Below, piece by piece: positions 1 to 13,014 of a DNA stretch of 64,000 nt (position 1 is its first letter; the number at the start of each line of letters is the position of its first letter). The notes beneath the pieces were generated by a model, which was not told the origin of the DNA, made no database searches, and was given only the letters and a program-made list of their open reading frames with translations. This stretch comes from Trogon surrucura (Eukaryota > Chordata > Aves > Trogoniformes > Trogonidae). The stretch is taken from contig CM036621.1 of NCBI GenBank assembly GCA_020746105.1, positions 28,601,501-28,665,500 of the forward strand, written 5' to 3'. The position numbers and the translations under genes are program-made.

Positions 1-470
1 TCATAAATTGGCCTATAAAGGATTTTATAAACATGGATTTTCTCAGAAGCCCAAGACTATGTTTTATTCCTTTCACAGAAACACTGTTCCAGTCTCCCAG
101 ATGCGTAATCATGAAAATATGCATAGTGTTTCTAGAGAGCTAGCAGTATAAACTGTGGACCTGTCCTGACCTTTGTATGTCACATGGCTATTGACTATGT
201 TGGGCTGTTGATCACAACCTTCTGTTACACAAATATTGCTGTTATATCAAGAAGAAATGTTTCATGTACATCAGTCTAACAGGATCACCTTTGAACTCAA
301 GCAAAGAGAGATATTCAAGACCTGCTGCAACATAATAACCACACTGGACTAACAATTTTCTGTGACAGTTAGGAAGAAGTTTTTACTACAGAGATAATCA
401 CAGGGGTTTGACTGTGGAGGGCAAAAAAATAAATCAAGTAAAGCCATTTAATTTCAGTTTTGACTCAAAA
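1..470. other. AT-rich non-coding DNA
   Basis: No convincing coding exon, RNA gene or repeat is visible here. The stretch lies upstream of the first CR1 tail and has the base composition of the rest of the single-copy background. Confidence 0.5.
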
Positions 471-1112
471 ATCACACAGAATCACAGAATGTTAGGGATT
501 GGAAGGGACCTTGAAAGATCATCAAGTCCAATCCCCCTGCCAGAGCAGGAATGCCTAGATTATGCTACATAGGAACGTGTCCAGGCAGGTCTTGAGTGTC
601 TCCAGAGAAGGAGACTCCACAACCTCCCTGGGCAGCCTGTTCCAGTGTTCCGTCACCCTCACTGAGAAGAAGTTTCTTCTCGAGTTTCAACCCATTACCC
701 CTTGTCCTAACATTGGTTGTCACCGAGAAGAGCCTGGCTCCATCCTCGTGACACTCACCCTTTAGATATTTGTAAACATTAATGAGGTCACCCCTCAGCC
801 TCCTCTTCTCCAAACTAAAGAGCCCCAGCTCCCGCAGTCTTTTCTCATAAGGGAGATGCTCCACTCCCTTCATCATCCTAGTTGCCCTATGCTGGACTCT
901 CTCCAGCAGCTCCCTGTCTTTCTTGAACTGAGGGGCCCAGAACTGGACACAATATTCCAGATGGGGTCTCACCAGGGCAGAGTAGAGGGGAAGGAGAACC
1001 TCTCTTGACCTACTAACCACCCCCCTTCTAATACACCCCAGGATGCCATTGGCCTTCCTGGCCACAAAGGCACACTGCTGGCTCATGGTCATCCTGCTGT
1101 CCACCAAGACTC
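471..1112 (-). mobile_element. 5'-truncated CR1 LINE fragment (ORF2 C-terminus and 3' tail)
   Basis: Read on the minus strand, this carries the C-terminal part of CR1 ORF2: residues such as [15 protein letters not shown] and [20 protein letters not shown], then the CR1 3' end (TGGACTTGATGATC, CCCTTCCAATCCC) finishing in octamer-like ATTCTGTG units at the low-coordinate end. Similarity to copy D (58-61 kb) stops abruptly near 1112, which is the 5' truncation usual for CR1. The reading frame 565-1107 is shifted by a 26-bp deletion near 685-689 relative to copy D, between two short AAACT repeats. The fragment is of the same subfamily as copies A and D and cannot make a working protein. Confidence 0.93.
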
Positions 1113-4100
1113 AGGCATTTTCTTTCCCAGGGTTACTGAATCTCTAACACTTAAGGTTAAAGGTGCATGATGCCAAAAGAGTGACGTTATACTCCTAATA
1201 AAAGAAGATTAAAAACTTGCAGTTGGTGAATACTGATGCAGTGACACTTTCCTCTTCCTTTGAACTACATTTTTATCTTGCATTTTTCAGTCTTTTGGTA
1301 TTGCAGCAATACTTCCCATGGATACTCACCAGCTGCAGCAGTGGCAGACTCCTGAAGCAGTGCACTTGACAGACCCTGGGTTCTGACAGACCCAATCTCT
1401 TTAAATCTGAATTAAAATTAATGAATGGTTGTGTCTGCCAATATTGGGAAGGCATTCTGTTCCCAAAACTTGGGCAGAAGCCACTTTATCATTTCCCTAT
1501 TCTCATGTACTCAGGAAAAGAACTAAATAAACTCTGCTTGCATATTTTTGTGCTCCTGTATACAAGAAGCCCTCCTTGCTGAACAGGCCTGCTCTGGGCC
1601 CAGTGTTGCTCTGACCTTTACAGATTTATTAATGTGTCAGACACATGTAATTCAAGGACCGCTGATGGAAATAATATCTTAATAGAAGGAGACAAGTATT
1701 AAGGAAAAAACCTTTCTTGAATTGTGAAAGATCATTTGAGTTTATTCCAAACCCAAGAAAGGCGTTGTTTGTCTAAGATCATGTTTACTTTTTACCTGCC
1801 TGCCAGTTGTTCTAATAAATACTGTCTGCAAAGCTATTCTGTTCTGTCCTTCAATCACCGGCACCTACAACCCTACAACTACACAATATATCTGTACAAC
1901 AGTGTATTGGAGAGAAGACAGGTCTGGTTTTGAATTAGACTCAAGGCCTGGGGTGCTTTGGCTGTTCTAATGTTGTATTAGTCCATGATAAATTTCAATC
2001 CATAACGAAATGGGTAGCGGTCAAAGTTATAATTCCCCTAGTATTTCTCACCTCTATTACTCTGAATGTAATTTTCAACAGAATACACAGAAATTACGTT
2101 CTTGTTAACTGATTATTTCTTTTATTATTTGCTTGAAGGCAGTGGTGATTTCTGTTATTTAATGTTCTAAATTGCTTTTAGTATTCTAAGAATGGCATGC
2201 TGATGTTTCAGAGTGTTAAGCAAGTAAATATTATGGCTGTAGGTTGTTGAGTGATTGTTTGGGAAATACTACAGGTTCAACTCTCTTGAAAGAAAGAGGA
2301 GAAAGAGGGATAAAACAACATAATATTGTCAACAATAACATTCGTGCTGTAGCTTGGTTGAAGCAACAGCATAAATATTTTATTTTGTATATTAATCTGA
2401 GAGTGTACTTGGATATTATTTTCATGACCTGTCAAACTAAATCATATCTCTGCCTTGAGAGATGAGTGAAGAACCCTGCATTTAGTTATTTAGGTACCCT
2501 TTTGTGGATAATTGCATGACATTTAAAGGTTAGATTTCATGTTTAGAGGTGGTGCTACAAATAACAATGAAAAGAACAGTGTGGGTGAAATGTAGATGGA
2601 TAACAACTCTAGAAAGGCAGCTTGGCAGCTAGCAGGTAGAAAATGAGCACTGATACAGACAGCTGGAGAACAGTAAATACCAATAAATGAAATGAGGTGA
2701 CACATAACAAACCCAGTATCATGCTGGAAAAAATTGGGCACTTCTGTAGAATTTTTTGTTTCAGCCCAGTACAATGAAAAGGATTGCAAATGTTAGGTTG
2801 AGTGCCACACAAATGGAAACTTAATGGTGATGGGCTTTGCGTTATAAGTCACTCAACAATTAAATAAGAGGAAAAAGTAGATATATTTGGCTTTTTTTTG
2901 CCACTGTTGGCGGTTTTCACTAGTGTTTCTACTCTCGGAAAAATCATGTCAGCATTTGACCTCAGATACTTAATGCTTTAGCAGCTCTGAAGAGTGTGTC
3001 CGTCTCATCCCTCACACTCAGTGGTACTTTATAATATAACGTGTTCAGATATAGCCAGCCAATCTTATGGGATATACGGCAGCACTAAAAGTTACATTGC
3101 AAAATCATGAAGAGATGTTGGAAAATGGCAGTTTTGAAAATGGATTTAATCTACTTTAGTAAATAGTTGGGCAATTTCCATGAGAAGAGCTCTCCAAACC
3201 TACAACTGGATAAAAACTATGCTTATTGGAGATGGTGAATTTCCTGCAAAGCCCTATGCAAAGGCGTAGCAGGTAATTAATCTACATTTGGTGTTGCGTT
3301 GTTCCATAATTCGCCAGCAAAGCAATTTTCTGCCATGTCTGTGGAGCAGTGGCAACTCTCCCACATGTAGCAGCTCTGCGTGCACATGTTGGTGCCAGGC
3401 AGGAGAGGGTCAGCCTTGCCCACAGCCACTTTCTCTTTTTCACGCAACCTGCTACTCGTACAGAAAAGCAGAAGAAAGTACATACGGTTGCTTACTGTTG
3501 TTATTCTTTGGTCAAATCTTGTCAGTACATAGTGAATAGTCTCTCTAGACTCTTAACAGGCCACTTAATTCTCAGCTGAGTGTTTGAGTTTTAAAGTAAA
3601 CACTTGTGAAACTGTAGTCCTTTGGCAGGAAGGGCGTAATGGGCTGCAAGATGAATTGTAAACTCCATAATGCCTGCTGCGTTGGACTTACACCATCCAG
3701 TGAGGAAACAGTAGCAAATGTAATCTTGTTCTAATTAACTGTAATTGTTAAAATGTAACATGCATCTCAACATTCTTGCTATCTTGATTAATTACATGAG
3801 TTGCTCAGTATTTTCTAGTGGATGTATGGAATAGAATATACAGGAATGTCACCTCCCAGTAGGGTGCCTGAGCACCTTTCAGGGTATGTTATATAATGTT
3901 ATTTAATGGTTGTCATAACACTTTGATTTTTTTTTTTTCTTTTAAGAGCCTGCAGCAAATGCAGTGTAGTACTTTGTTTTGAAATATGTGTACTAGTGAT
4001 TGATTTCTGTTTATAAGATCTTTACTTTGATATACATGCTAGGGAACCTGTGATCAGTGAAATGCATTGCATCTGAGGCAGATGATTTTTAATTTCTTAA

Positions 4101-4886
4101 GCAGTTCATTTCCTGTGCTTGGGCTGGCCTCATGACAAGCTGTGTCGTTCTTTACAGAGTGTTTAATTTTCAGTGAGTGAAGGACCAGTTCCTCTGGGCT
4201 TTACAGTAAATCTCTGTTATGTTTAAGGGTTCTTAAAATTTCAGGTGCTACCTTATCTAAGCACACATTGTAATAGCGTCTGAATTAAACTTTTTTATTT
4301 GTTCATTAAAGACTTCATTACTCTACCATGCAAGTTTCATGTAAAATCCATTATTTTGGGGGCTTTCACTCTTGGTTCTTTGAATCTTTATGAATTGTAT
4401 GAATTTTCCACATTAAATGCTTAATTTTGGAGTTATCGTAATTTTTAAGGCAATGCCACAGATGCCTTGGGTCTCAGACTACTCCCATGAAAATCCTGGG
4501 CTCGCAGGCTGATCTAATTTTGCAGAATTCAGTTTCTTCTGGTACCAAATGTGTTCTCAGTTCTTCAGAGCAGGGGGAGCATCGTCCTGACAGGGCCACA
4601 TGCACAATAGCAGAGGAAACAATGAATGGATAATTGGAAATATTAAGGGAGCATAAAAGGGGGTGATGATAGAACACAACAGAAGTAATGAAATGAGGAG
4701 GGGAATTAAAGGATCAGGTGTATCAATTGTTTGTTTTCTGTAAAATAAGCAAATCAGGAAACTGTTTTCAGGTCCTTTACTGGAACCAGTGTAAATTCCA
4801 CTTATCTCTGATACTTGTATATGGAGTTCATTATGTCCTACTCCTACAGCAGGAAATACTTAGTGTCTCATATATATACCTCTGTG

Positions 4887-4908
4887 TGTGTGTGTATATA
4901 CACACACA
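4887..4908. repeat. 22-bp perfect TG/TATA/CA palindrome
   Basis: A run of TG repeats passes through TATATA into CA repeats, so the 22 bases equal their own reverse complement. Alternating purine-pyrimidine DNA of this kind can form cruciform or Z-DNA. It is most simply a microsatellite. Confidence 0.8.
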
Positions 4909-7900
4909 AACATTTAAAATAAACTACAGAATATTATATCATTATATCAGATATATCAAGCCTTTTGCTGGCTTAGAATAGTTGTGACACTGACATTGTT
5001 AGTTAAATATGACTTCATATTTGCTGTGTGCTACCGGGAGGTTTATTGCTGGAATTGAACAGAAACTGTTAAATGTAAAATAGTGGGGGGAAAAAAGCTT
5101 AGTTTTTGTATCTCAGTGTTTTTTTGTTAAGTCTCTTTTGAAATATCACTGTATCCAGTTTCCTAGTATCATAATTGCATAAAAATGTACTTTAAAAGAA
5201 ATATATCCATACAATGATAGCATGACATGGTACAAATCTTAAAATCACGAAGGAGTTATTTCATTAGTGTTTACACGGCTGACTACAGTTTTACTCCTAC
5301 ATTTCAGTTTTGCACGTACAGTAAAAGACATCACGTAAAGGGAGAGTTGTGTATTAAAAGCTTTTTTTCCAATTCTTTAAATGCAAAATGAAAGGATAGA
5401 AATATTAAGAGCAAGCATTAAAATATGTCACAAATTACCTTATTCTGAAAGAAATAGATTTCTTCCAGATATGGGTTTGGAATCCAAAACTCTTCTAAAT
5501 CATGTTCAGCATTAACAATTTTGCTTAAAAGAACACTTTTAGTATGAAAGATACTGTTTAAAAACATGTGTAACCCTAGAGCTGTAAGGTAAAGAAGGCT
5601 CATGATCTCGTAAGTGTTAGTGAAAAGCATTAAAGATAATGGATTTGTATAGGTAGACCACTAGATTAGATAAAGGACTGTGGATTTTAATCCTTCCTGT
5701 TTGTTTCCTATACTCAAAATTAGGATGATTCCTTTTGTACATTTTCTCACATTTCTAGATGCCAAACAAGGTGGGTGGTGCTGTACCAGAAATAATGTCA
5801 AACGTGAAGTACTCAAAATATCAGGGAATAGTTGGTTTCTTCAGATTTAGGTTTCTTTTCTGATAAGTATGTAAACAAATGGCATCCTATTCAACAGACC
5901 TTTCCTTCAGTGAAAATTATCATTTACAGAAGTAGAAAGTCTATACAGCTTTCAGCTCCTGCATAAGTCCAATATATAAGGAAGAGGTATCTAGACTCTG
6001 TCTTATGATTATCAGTACAGGTTTTAGATATTTCCCATGTTTGGTTTTGTTTGTGTGTGTGTGTTTGTTATTTTTTAAAAAATATTTAATTCTGTTGTTG
6101 AATTTCCAATTCCAGTCTCACAGACGACTTTAAAATTCCAATCACTAGCAACCTGAGCACATTATATGTGTCAGGAGTAACACAGAAGGAAGCAGAGACA
6201 GAAGATGTACCTTAAATAGAATACACCATGACATCACCCAAACAAGAATTTTTCATCTGTTTTTTTCAGTATGCTATGTTAATTATAAATTATGGTTCAT
6301 TTTTAAGATAGAACACTACTTCTTCTTTCTTCTAAAGCTGTGAAAAATAACATGGCATTTAAGCAAACTGGATCTTTTCACGATTCTTCATGTTAAGTGT
6401 TTATTCCTAAAGAACTGTGAATTGATTCTCCATGTGCTTAGACTTTGAAACAAAGAGATTTACTAGAGAAAGTGAGAGCATAATAATGAGCATGTTTAAA
6501 AAAATTCAAAGTAAATCTGTAGTTGAAAAGCTGTAAGAACTGTCAATTTTCCTATGGCATTAGAAGCATATTTAGAACTATACCATGAATTAAAAACAGA
6601 GACACAAACCAGGATTTTAATTTTTTTTTTTGCAAGTTTTTGGTAAAGAAAGTATGGCTGAAGTGTTAACAACAACAAAAGCTCATTTTGGGAACATGAA
6701 AACATTGCTGGGATATTCAACTTATTTTGCTATTGTTCAGTGAAGTGTTGCTTGCTTTCCTACTGAGCACATCGTGTTCAATCCATAATGCAAACAGATT
6801 CAGTTCCAATTCATTTCATCCCCATGTTTTACTTGTTTGTATCCCACAGAGCCATTCTTTCGATGCCAGATATCTGTTCACTTTACTACTTTTTTGTTTT
6901 GTTTTGTTTATTCATTGCCCTGCTGCACAACCAAGCAACACATTCTGTCGGTCAATAAGGTATATTTGAATACATATATCTAGAGCAATAATGGTCAGCT
7001 ACTGTTAAAGCTGGCACAAAGGCTGTCTCACAAAATTTGCATGATTTTTTTTTCTTGTGAAACACTTACTCCCAACCTGTTAATATGGTATGCAAATCAG
7101 ACTATGTTGAAGTTTAAAAAAACACTTTAAAAATCTTTCCAGATTATCTACATTTGTGCTACACATGGATATTACCTTTCGCTATTTATCACGTAAAGCA
7201 AACTTCTTTTTTAGAGATTTCCTTCAAAGCTATGCATTTAGAGGCACAGTAGGATTGCTTTCAAAATTAGCTAACATGAGTATCATTGTGATGAGTTATA
7301 TTTAGTATGGATGAATTCTTTCACTGGCAAACAAGTAGGATCTGTCAGAAACATCTACGCAAATGTTCACTGCTCTGTTCTGAATCTGAATCCTCCCAAT
7401 GCTGTTGAATGTCACAAGCCTCTAAGGATGTTCCTTCTCTTACCAGTGTATTTCTCTTCAGCAGAGTGCTACAGAGGAATGGTTTGTACAGTGCCTTTCT
7501 TTGTGTTCTTCCAGCTGCTGGTGGGGCAAATCATTTGCTAGTGATTGCAGATATTTACACCTTTGCTGACAAACACTAGAGCTAGAGAGTTGTTGAGCTC
7601 TTCATAGAAACTCCATTTTGCTCTAACATGATTCTGTTTAAATCTAGTATTTTTAAGGCATGTGCTTTCACAGCATTTAGGTGACCTTTGATAGATTTCC
7701 ATCATTCCTATGCAGATATTAGGTTAGATATCAAGCATTTAATTTTAGAGTGTATGTGGCTACATAAGCATTGAAGTTGAGGGTTCTGGCAAAACAGTCC
7801 TGTCAGCCTAATGTGCAGTTTTTTCCACACCAGGATCTTCTCTCAGACTTTAGCTCTCCATTAATCAGTGTTTCTGCTGGTACCACTTTAGCTTACAAAG

Positions 7901-8100
7901 GAAAGCATGTATGTAAGTTCTTTCAGAACACTATCTTGAATAAAAAATGGTAAAGAGTAAGTCAGAATTCTATTCTGAAGAGGAGCCAGCCCTTTTTTTT
8001 TTTTCCCCCATAATATAGATGCTCATGAATCCCCAAGACTGTCCTATTCCTCCTTTAGTGTTCATTTCCAGAAACAATCTTTATTTGTGTGAATACTAAA

Positions 8101-8152
8101 GTATTCATGTAAAAATAATTTTTACACATAAAAATAATTTTTACATGAATAC
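8101..8152. repeat. 52-bp imperfect inverted repeat with internal direct repeat
   Basis: The outer 15 bases at each end are perfect reverse complements of each other. Inside are two copies of a 17-bp A/T-rich unit (8110-8126 and 8129-8145) separated by 2 bp, and each unit is itself nearly palindromic. The hexamer GAATAC also occurs just outside at 8091-8096. A single strand could fold into a long AT-rich hairpin. No transposase or target duplication is visible, so calling it a transposon would be speculation. Confidence 0.75.
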
Positions 8153-10922
8153 AGTTAAATTTAATAATAAATTTAAGCATAAATTAATGTACAATTAAAA
8201 GTAAATTCATAATTCACAAACTGAGGCTTTTACATCAGCAAATATACAGTATAAATGGAATACAGCAGGCTTTCTAAAACCTCTCCAGAGGACCCTAGAG
8301 CAGAGGCAGTTAAATCAGCTAGTTTGCAGTGTGACCAACCTCCTTACAACTAGAACTCTATGTACAGAAGTTACTTAGTCTGATTCTGATAAGAAAAAAT
8401 TAAATGTAAATGCTGTACCAAGCTAGTGAATGCTGCAGTGGCCCGAATTTTCTAATCATGAGGCCTCAGAAAAAGCTGTGGCTGGACAGGAAGAAAGCCC
8501 CACAAACCACCAAACTAACACACACACCTCCAGAAAAAAAAGAGGAAATTTTGACATATTCTGGGGTTTCCAACTCTTCCTTTCTAATATGTCCCTTGCC
8601 TTTTTCTGTTATGACTGTGTGAAATATTGAAAACCCCAGTGGTTTCTCTAGATAATTCTGGTTTCTGAGAATGACACCCAGTCAGTACCTCATCTTAAAG
8701 GAGGAACACAAGTAGAGTATTACAATCAGAGTGTAAAGTTTGTTCTTATTCCACATGCTAAAAACATTGAAATAAAAAAAAAGGATTCAACTTAGAGAAG
8801 TGCATCTAATACAGAAAATAACTAGTTTTATGTAGGGCCACTGACAAATGTGCTTTCCTTTGAAATGCTTTTAATTATGGATGGGGCTAAAAAACTGGAG
8901 AATTGATGGACTTTTTTTTTTAAATAATTTATTTCTTCATCCAATTAATTGTCTTCTAAAATGATTTGCTGATATTTTCAGAAAAGCCATATTTCTTCAA
9001 GAAAATCCATTATTAATTTGTCAATAATATGTTAAGGGTACATGTTCTTCTTCTGTGTTTGTTTCTAGCTATTTTAGTCTTTGTATTTATAGGGACACCA
9101 ATAGATGTGGGATCCAGTCCACAGAAAACTTTTTGGTAAACTAAGGGATCTTGCCCTACCTCTCTGAATTCTGAAATGTAGAATATACTGACCACTGGGA
9201 AGTTTCAGCTAAATTAGGACTGAATAGTGTAACAGAAATCTACTGAGCCACCTTTATTTGCTTTTTAGAAGTGAACTTTTCAATTTACACAGACCCCTGC
9301 ATGAGGCCTGAAAGTCTCTGAAATACATGAGATGATTCTTAATTGCAAAATTAAAAAGACTGTAAAAATTCAGTGGTTATACAATCAGTATGGTAGTCTG
9401 AAGGTTTAAGAAATAAGCAAACAAGGACAAGTTTATCTAGCTAAGAAAGATAAATTACTCTTGAAGCAGGAAGCAGATGGGCACTTGATTAGCTTTAACA
9501 AAATATGTTATTCCCATGGACCTTAACAAACTGCAGCAAATTAGGCTTTGACTAAATGAGTTGTTAGGTACCTAAAAGCTGGCAAAGAGACCGCTTATTA
9601 AGTTTGTTCCTGTTTTTAGAGAATGACATGGTAAAATGTCAAAAGGTGAGATATTGGATTGACTCAGTAAAACAATAAAAGACATAATTAAATCCTATTT
9701 TTTTTTCTAATTGCTAGGAAAAAGCAAATGAAAGCAGGCAGATGGGAGGAGAGAGGTACACAAATTAAAGAACTAAATTCATATCCATGAGCAATATTTT
9801 GTTTAGATGATGCTTGCATTGGCCATTGTCCAGCTGTAATGTAGTAAATGTTCTGTTCAAAAAAGTATCAAATCTTAAGCATGTCACAGAAGGACTAAAA
9901 CGTTATGGGCTAAATTGATGGAAAATTCTGAGGAACAAATAATTAATGAACTAATTCATTTTGTTAAAAGGACAAGTGAGATTGTAGAGAAAAACATGAA
10001 ATAAACATTTTTCCATTTGTCTTGATAAATCATAGGCATTGAACCAAAGTAAGAAAGTAATGATTTAATCTGGGTATTAGAAAGTGAGTAGTAATCACAG
10101 ATTACACAAAGATTTTAAAGGCAGTGCATGATTCTATCAGTGGTTCTATCCACACTTAGTTTTCTATACATTGGAAATATGGTATCACAAAGGATATGGT
10201 TAGCAGTGCAATCAATATTTTATTGTTTGAAAGGGATTATAATAACATGGTATTAGAAATTACATTTAAATTGCTCTCTGATTGGGGATATATATTCACT
10301 TCATGCAGTTCAAGTATTGTGAAGCAAATAGAGATTGACCACAGTTCTTTTCTCCTGATTCCTCCTAGCAAAACATACCCTTCAGCGACTATAGAGAGAC
10401 TATAGCTTCGCTTTTGAAAGCTGCTTATTTATGCATAGACTCCTACATGACTCTGTAACTATATAGTAAAAAACAACCTAAATATCTAAAATACCAATAA
10501 GATCTGAATGATATCTTCACCTTCTGAATTGTATCTCCAGCCATTGTTCCTGGAAAGTAATCTTTTATTGAGAAGCTTCTGCTGAGTTTAATAAAACCTG
10601 CATAAAATTTAAAGATGTAACAATTTCCATTTCTCTTCTCTGGCAGATTGAAGATAATTCTTCACCTTTTCATAGGTGCCTTCCTTGAATTCTTCCTGAA
10701 TATATGTACAAAGATACTAAAATAGCACTATTTGCATAAAAAATTAGTAGAAAGTGTAGGAGAAAATAATTTCTCATGCAACCATCTCAAACATTCCATT
10801 CTTTAGGGCTGAAGTCATGAGCAAACTGTGATAGGATTTACTGTGTCTAGGATTTTATATGCAATGGATCTAATACCTGATCTATTCAGTGCCTTTCAAT
10901 ACTTTAATTTATTTTTATTTTT

Positions 10923-10938
10923 TTATTATTATTATTAT
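10923..10938. repeat. TTA trinucleotide microsatellite
   Basis: About five tandem TTA/ATT units inside a T-rich stretch. Confidence 0.8.
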
Positions 10939-11277
10939 ACTAGTCTGTCAGGGATATACCGATCTATGAAAGTTGTCCTCTGTTGTCCCAACAATCAACA
11001 GAAATCACAGTCCATGTGATTTAATGCATTTTATTAGCTATTTGAAAATAATTCATTGAGCTTGATATGAAATACAACAAGATGGTATTGCATATGATGG
11101 GGAAATAATTTGGGTTTTTTAGTTTTTTCAGTGGTAGCTCAGAATAGAACTTCACGTCTAGACTCAATTCATTAGAAGAAAACATAATGATGTAAGACCA
11201 TAGGAGAAGGTTGACCATTGGTGTAACTGGGATTTTTTTGTCTAGTGAATTCAGTGAGGGCAGGATCCCATTTCAAG

Positions 11278-11400
11278 TCACAGAATCACAGAATGTTAGA
11301 GGTTGGAAGGGACCTCAAAAGATCATCTAGTCCAGCCCCTCTGCCAGAGCAGGATCACCTACAGTAGGTCACTCAGGAACACATCCAGGTGGGTTCCGAG
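11278..11400 (-). mobile_element. Short CR1 LINE 3'-end fragment
   Basis: On the minus strand this is a CR1 3' tail: the GGTTGGAAGGGACCTC and ATCTAGTCCA motifs appear in antisense, followed by two CACAGAAT-type octamers at the low-coordinate edge. Similarity fades after about 11400, although weak matches to about 11425 are possible. It is a severely 5'-truncated insertion with no coding capacity. Confidence 0.9.
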
Positions 11401-12932
11401 TTTCACTGTTTTCATAACCTCCATGAAATTTAGTTAGATTCATCTTGGGAGCCACCCAGTATGATGCTGATCCCTTTTGAACGAGCTGAGATTCAATATA
11501 TGTCTTTTATCCAGAAACTTTACAAGACTTGTTTTCAACTGTGTAGTATATCTTACAAATCTGTATTTTCCTCTCTCCCTCCTGACTACTTTATTATCTA
11601 GTATAAATTTCCATGTAAGCAAACCTTCCCAATAAAATTAATTAAAAAAATCATAATTGACATATAAAGCAGTGCACAGAACACTGCAGGATACTCACTC
11701 TCGTGAGTTTGTACCAGCATTCAGACCCAAGCAACCAGCGCAGTGCCAGCTGGTACGCTGCACCAGGGGAATGGGCAGTGGTAGCTGTCGGAATGGTCTA
11801 AGGCAGGTTCAGAGCAAAGGAGTACAAAGGCAGAGACCCTGTTCACACAAAAAGCCATGGCTGACTGTTGCAGGCCAAATTCTGGCTCAGAGGAGGGAAA
11901 AAACCAAGAGAGTAGTTACTGATTTTAGTCAGCTACCAACTACTGGAAGTGTGAACAATATTTGGCCAGGAATTTCCAGTGAAATCTTATGCAAAATGCA
12001 CTGTCAAATATTACATAAAATGTAGCATCTTTAAAATTTACTCTGAAGTCTTCTAATTTATCTCATTCTTCCCTGTTATTCTCCTTTCCCTGTCCCACAA
12101 GCATATACTTAAATCTCCCTACCTACATGCTGATATGAATTATTTTCTCATCTAGCTGAGTATGTTCATGAATAGATAGCTTGAATGCAGTGAATTGTAT
12201 GCTTTTGTCTGAGTACAATATGCCACTGTAGGATGAGAACTATGAAAGAAACTGGGTGGTATTTGCCTTTCTTCTTGTCAGTCTTTAGTAAAAGTTATTA
12301 TGAGGATATGATTGTGGCAGAGACTTTTCCCACAATTTGCAGTAAGGAATCTTGGAAAAGAACCCAGCTTTTTTCTTTTATTATTATTTCTAGAGTTATT
12401 TAGTTGCTGTTGTTGCATTTTTCTGTCATTTTTCAGTGAATAATTTTATTCTGTTATTGCAAAAGCTTAGGAAAAAACCCAGACCTCTCAAAATTGAAAT
12501 GACTAGGCTTTATTCAACTGCTTTTAGGCCATTTGCATCATATCATCTGTATTATCATAATTCTTCTACTAATGTAATGAACATTTTTACTTTCTAGTAG
12601 CATTTGTCAGCATAGCATTATTAAAGCAGTTCTTAGAAGATCAGTAGTACAAAATTAATCTTACTGGTATGGTACAGTAAGGTTCAAAAATTTTGTGTCT
12701 TCAGAGGTTTCTTAAAATTATTCTTTTGCTATAGTCGCTATCTAGAGAACTAGCTTGGAGGCACTGATAAGGTAAAAACCAAAATTGCTCTTCTGTTGCT
12801 TTGTGATTAAATATTTGTAGAAGGAAATCTGGTTAAGTCAACAAGCACACTAAAGACCTGATATTTGCTAAAGTGGTAAATGAAATGCTACGATTCATAC
12901 CATAAGCCTTAGTGTAAATGAAGAAATTGTAT
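11401..12932. other. AT-rich DNA between CR1 copies
   Basis: Contains a 122-codon open frame (11657-12025, + strand) with no recognisable motif. I do not regard it as a gene. Nothing else stands out. Confidence 0.45.
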
Positions 12933-13014
12933 ATCACAGAATCACAGAATGTTAGGGATTGGAAGGGACCTCGAAAGATCATCAAGTCCAATCCACCTGC
13001 CAGAGGAGGAACGC

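Larger units (their letters stand above)
1113..11277. other. Long AT-rich stretch without recognisable genes
   Basis: About 10 kb with only short random open frames. None has a recognisable protein domain or a consistent codon pattern. It contains homopolymer T/A runs, a short TG/CA palindrome at 4887-4908, a hairpin-like repeat at 8101-8152 and a TTA microsatellite at 10923-10938. It could be intronic or intergenic; the sequence alone does not decide. Confidence 0.5.

Noticed and set aside
11657-12025. 122-codon + strand frame
   Set aside because: No recognisable domain, no flanking splice or promoter signal that I could support, and a composition consistent with chance.
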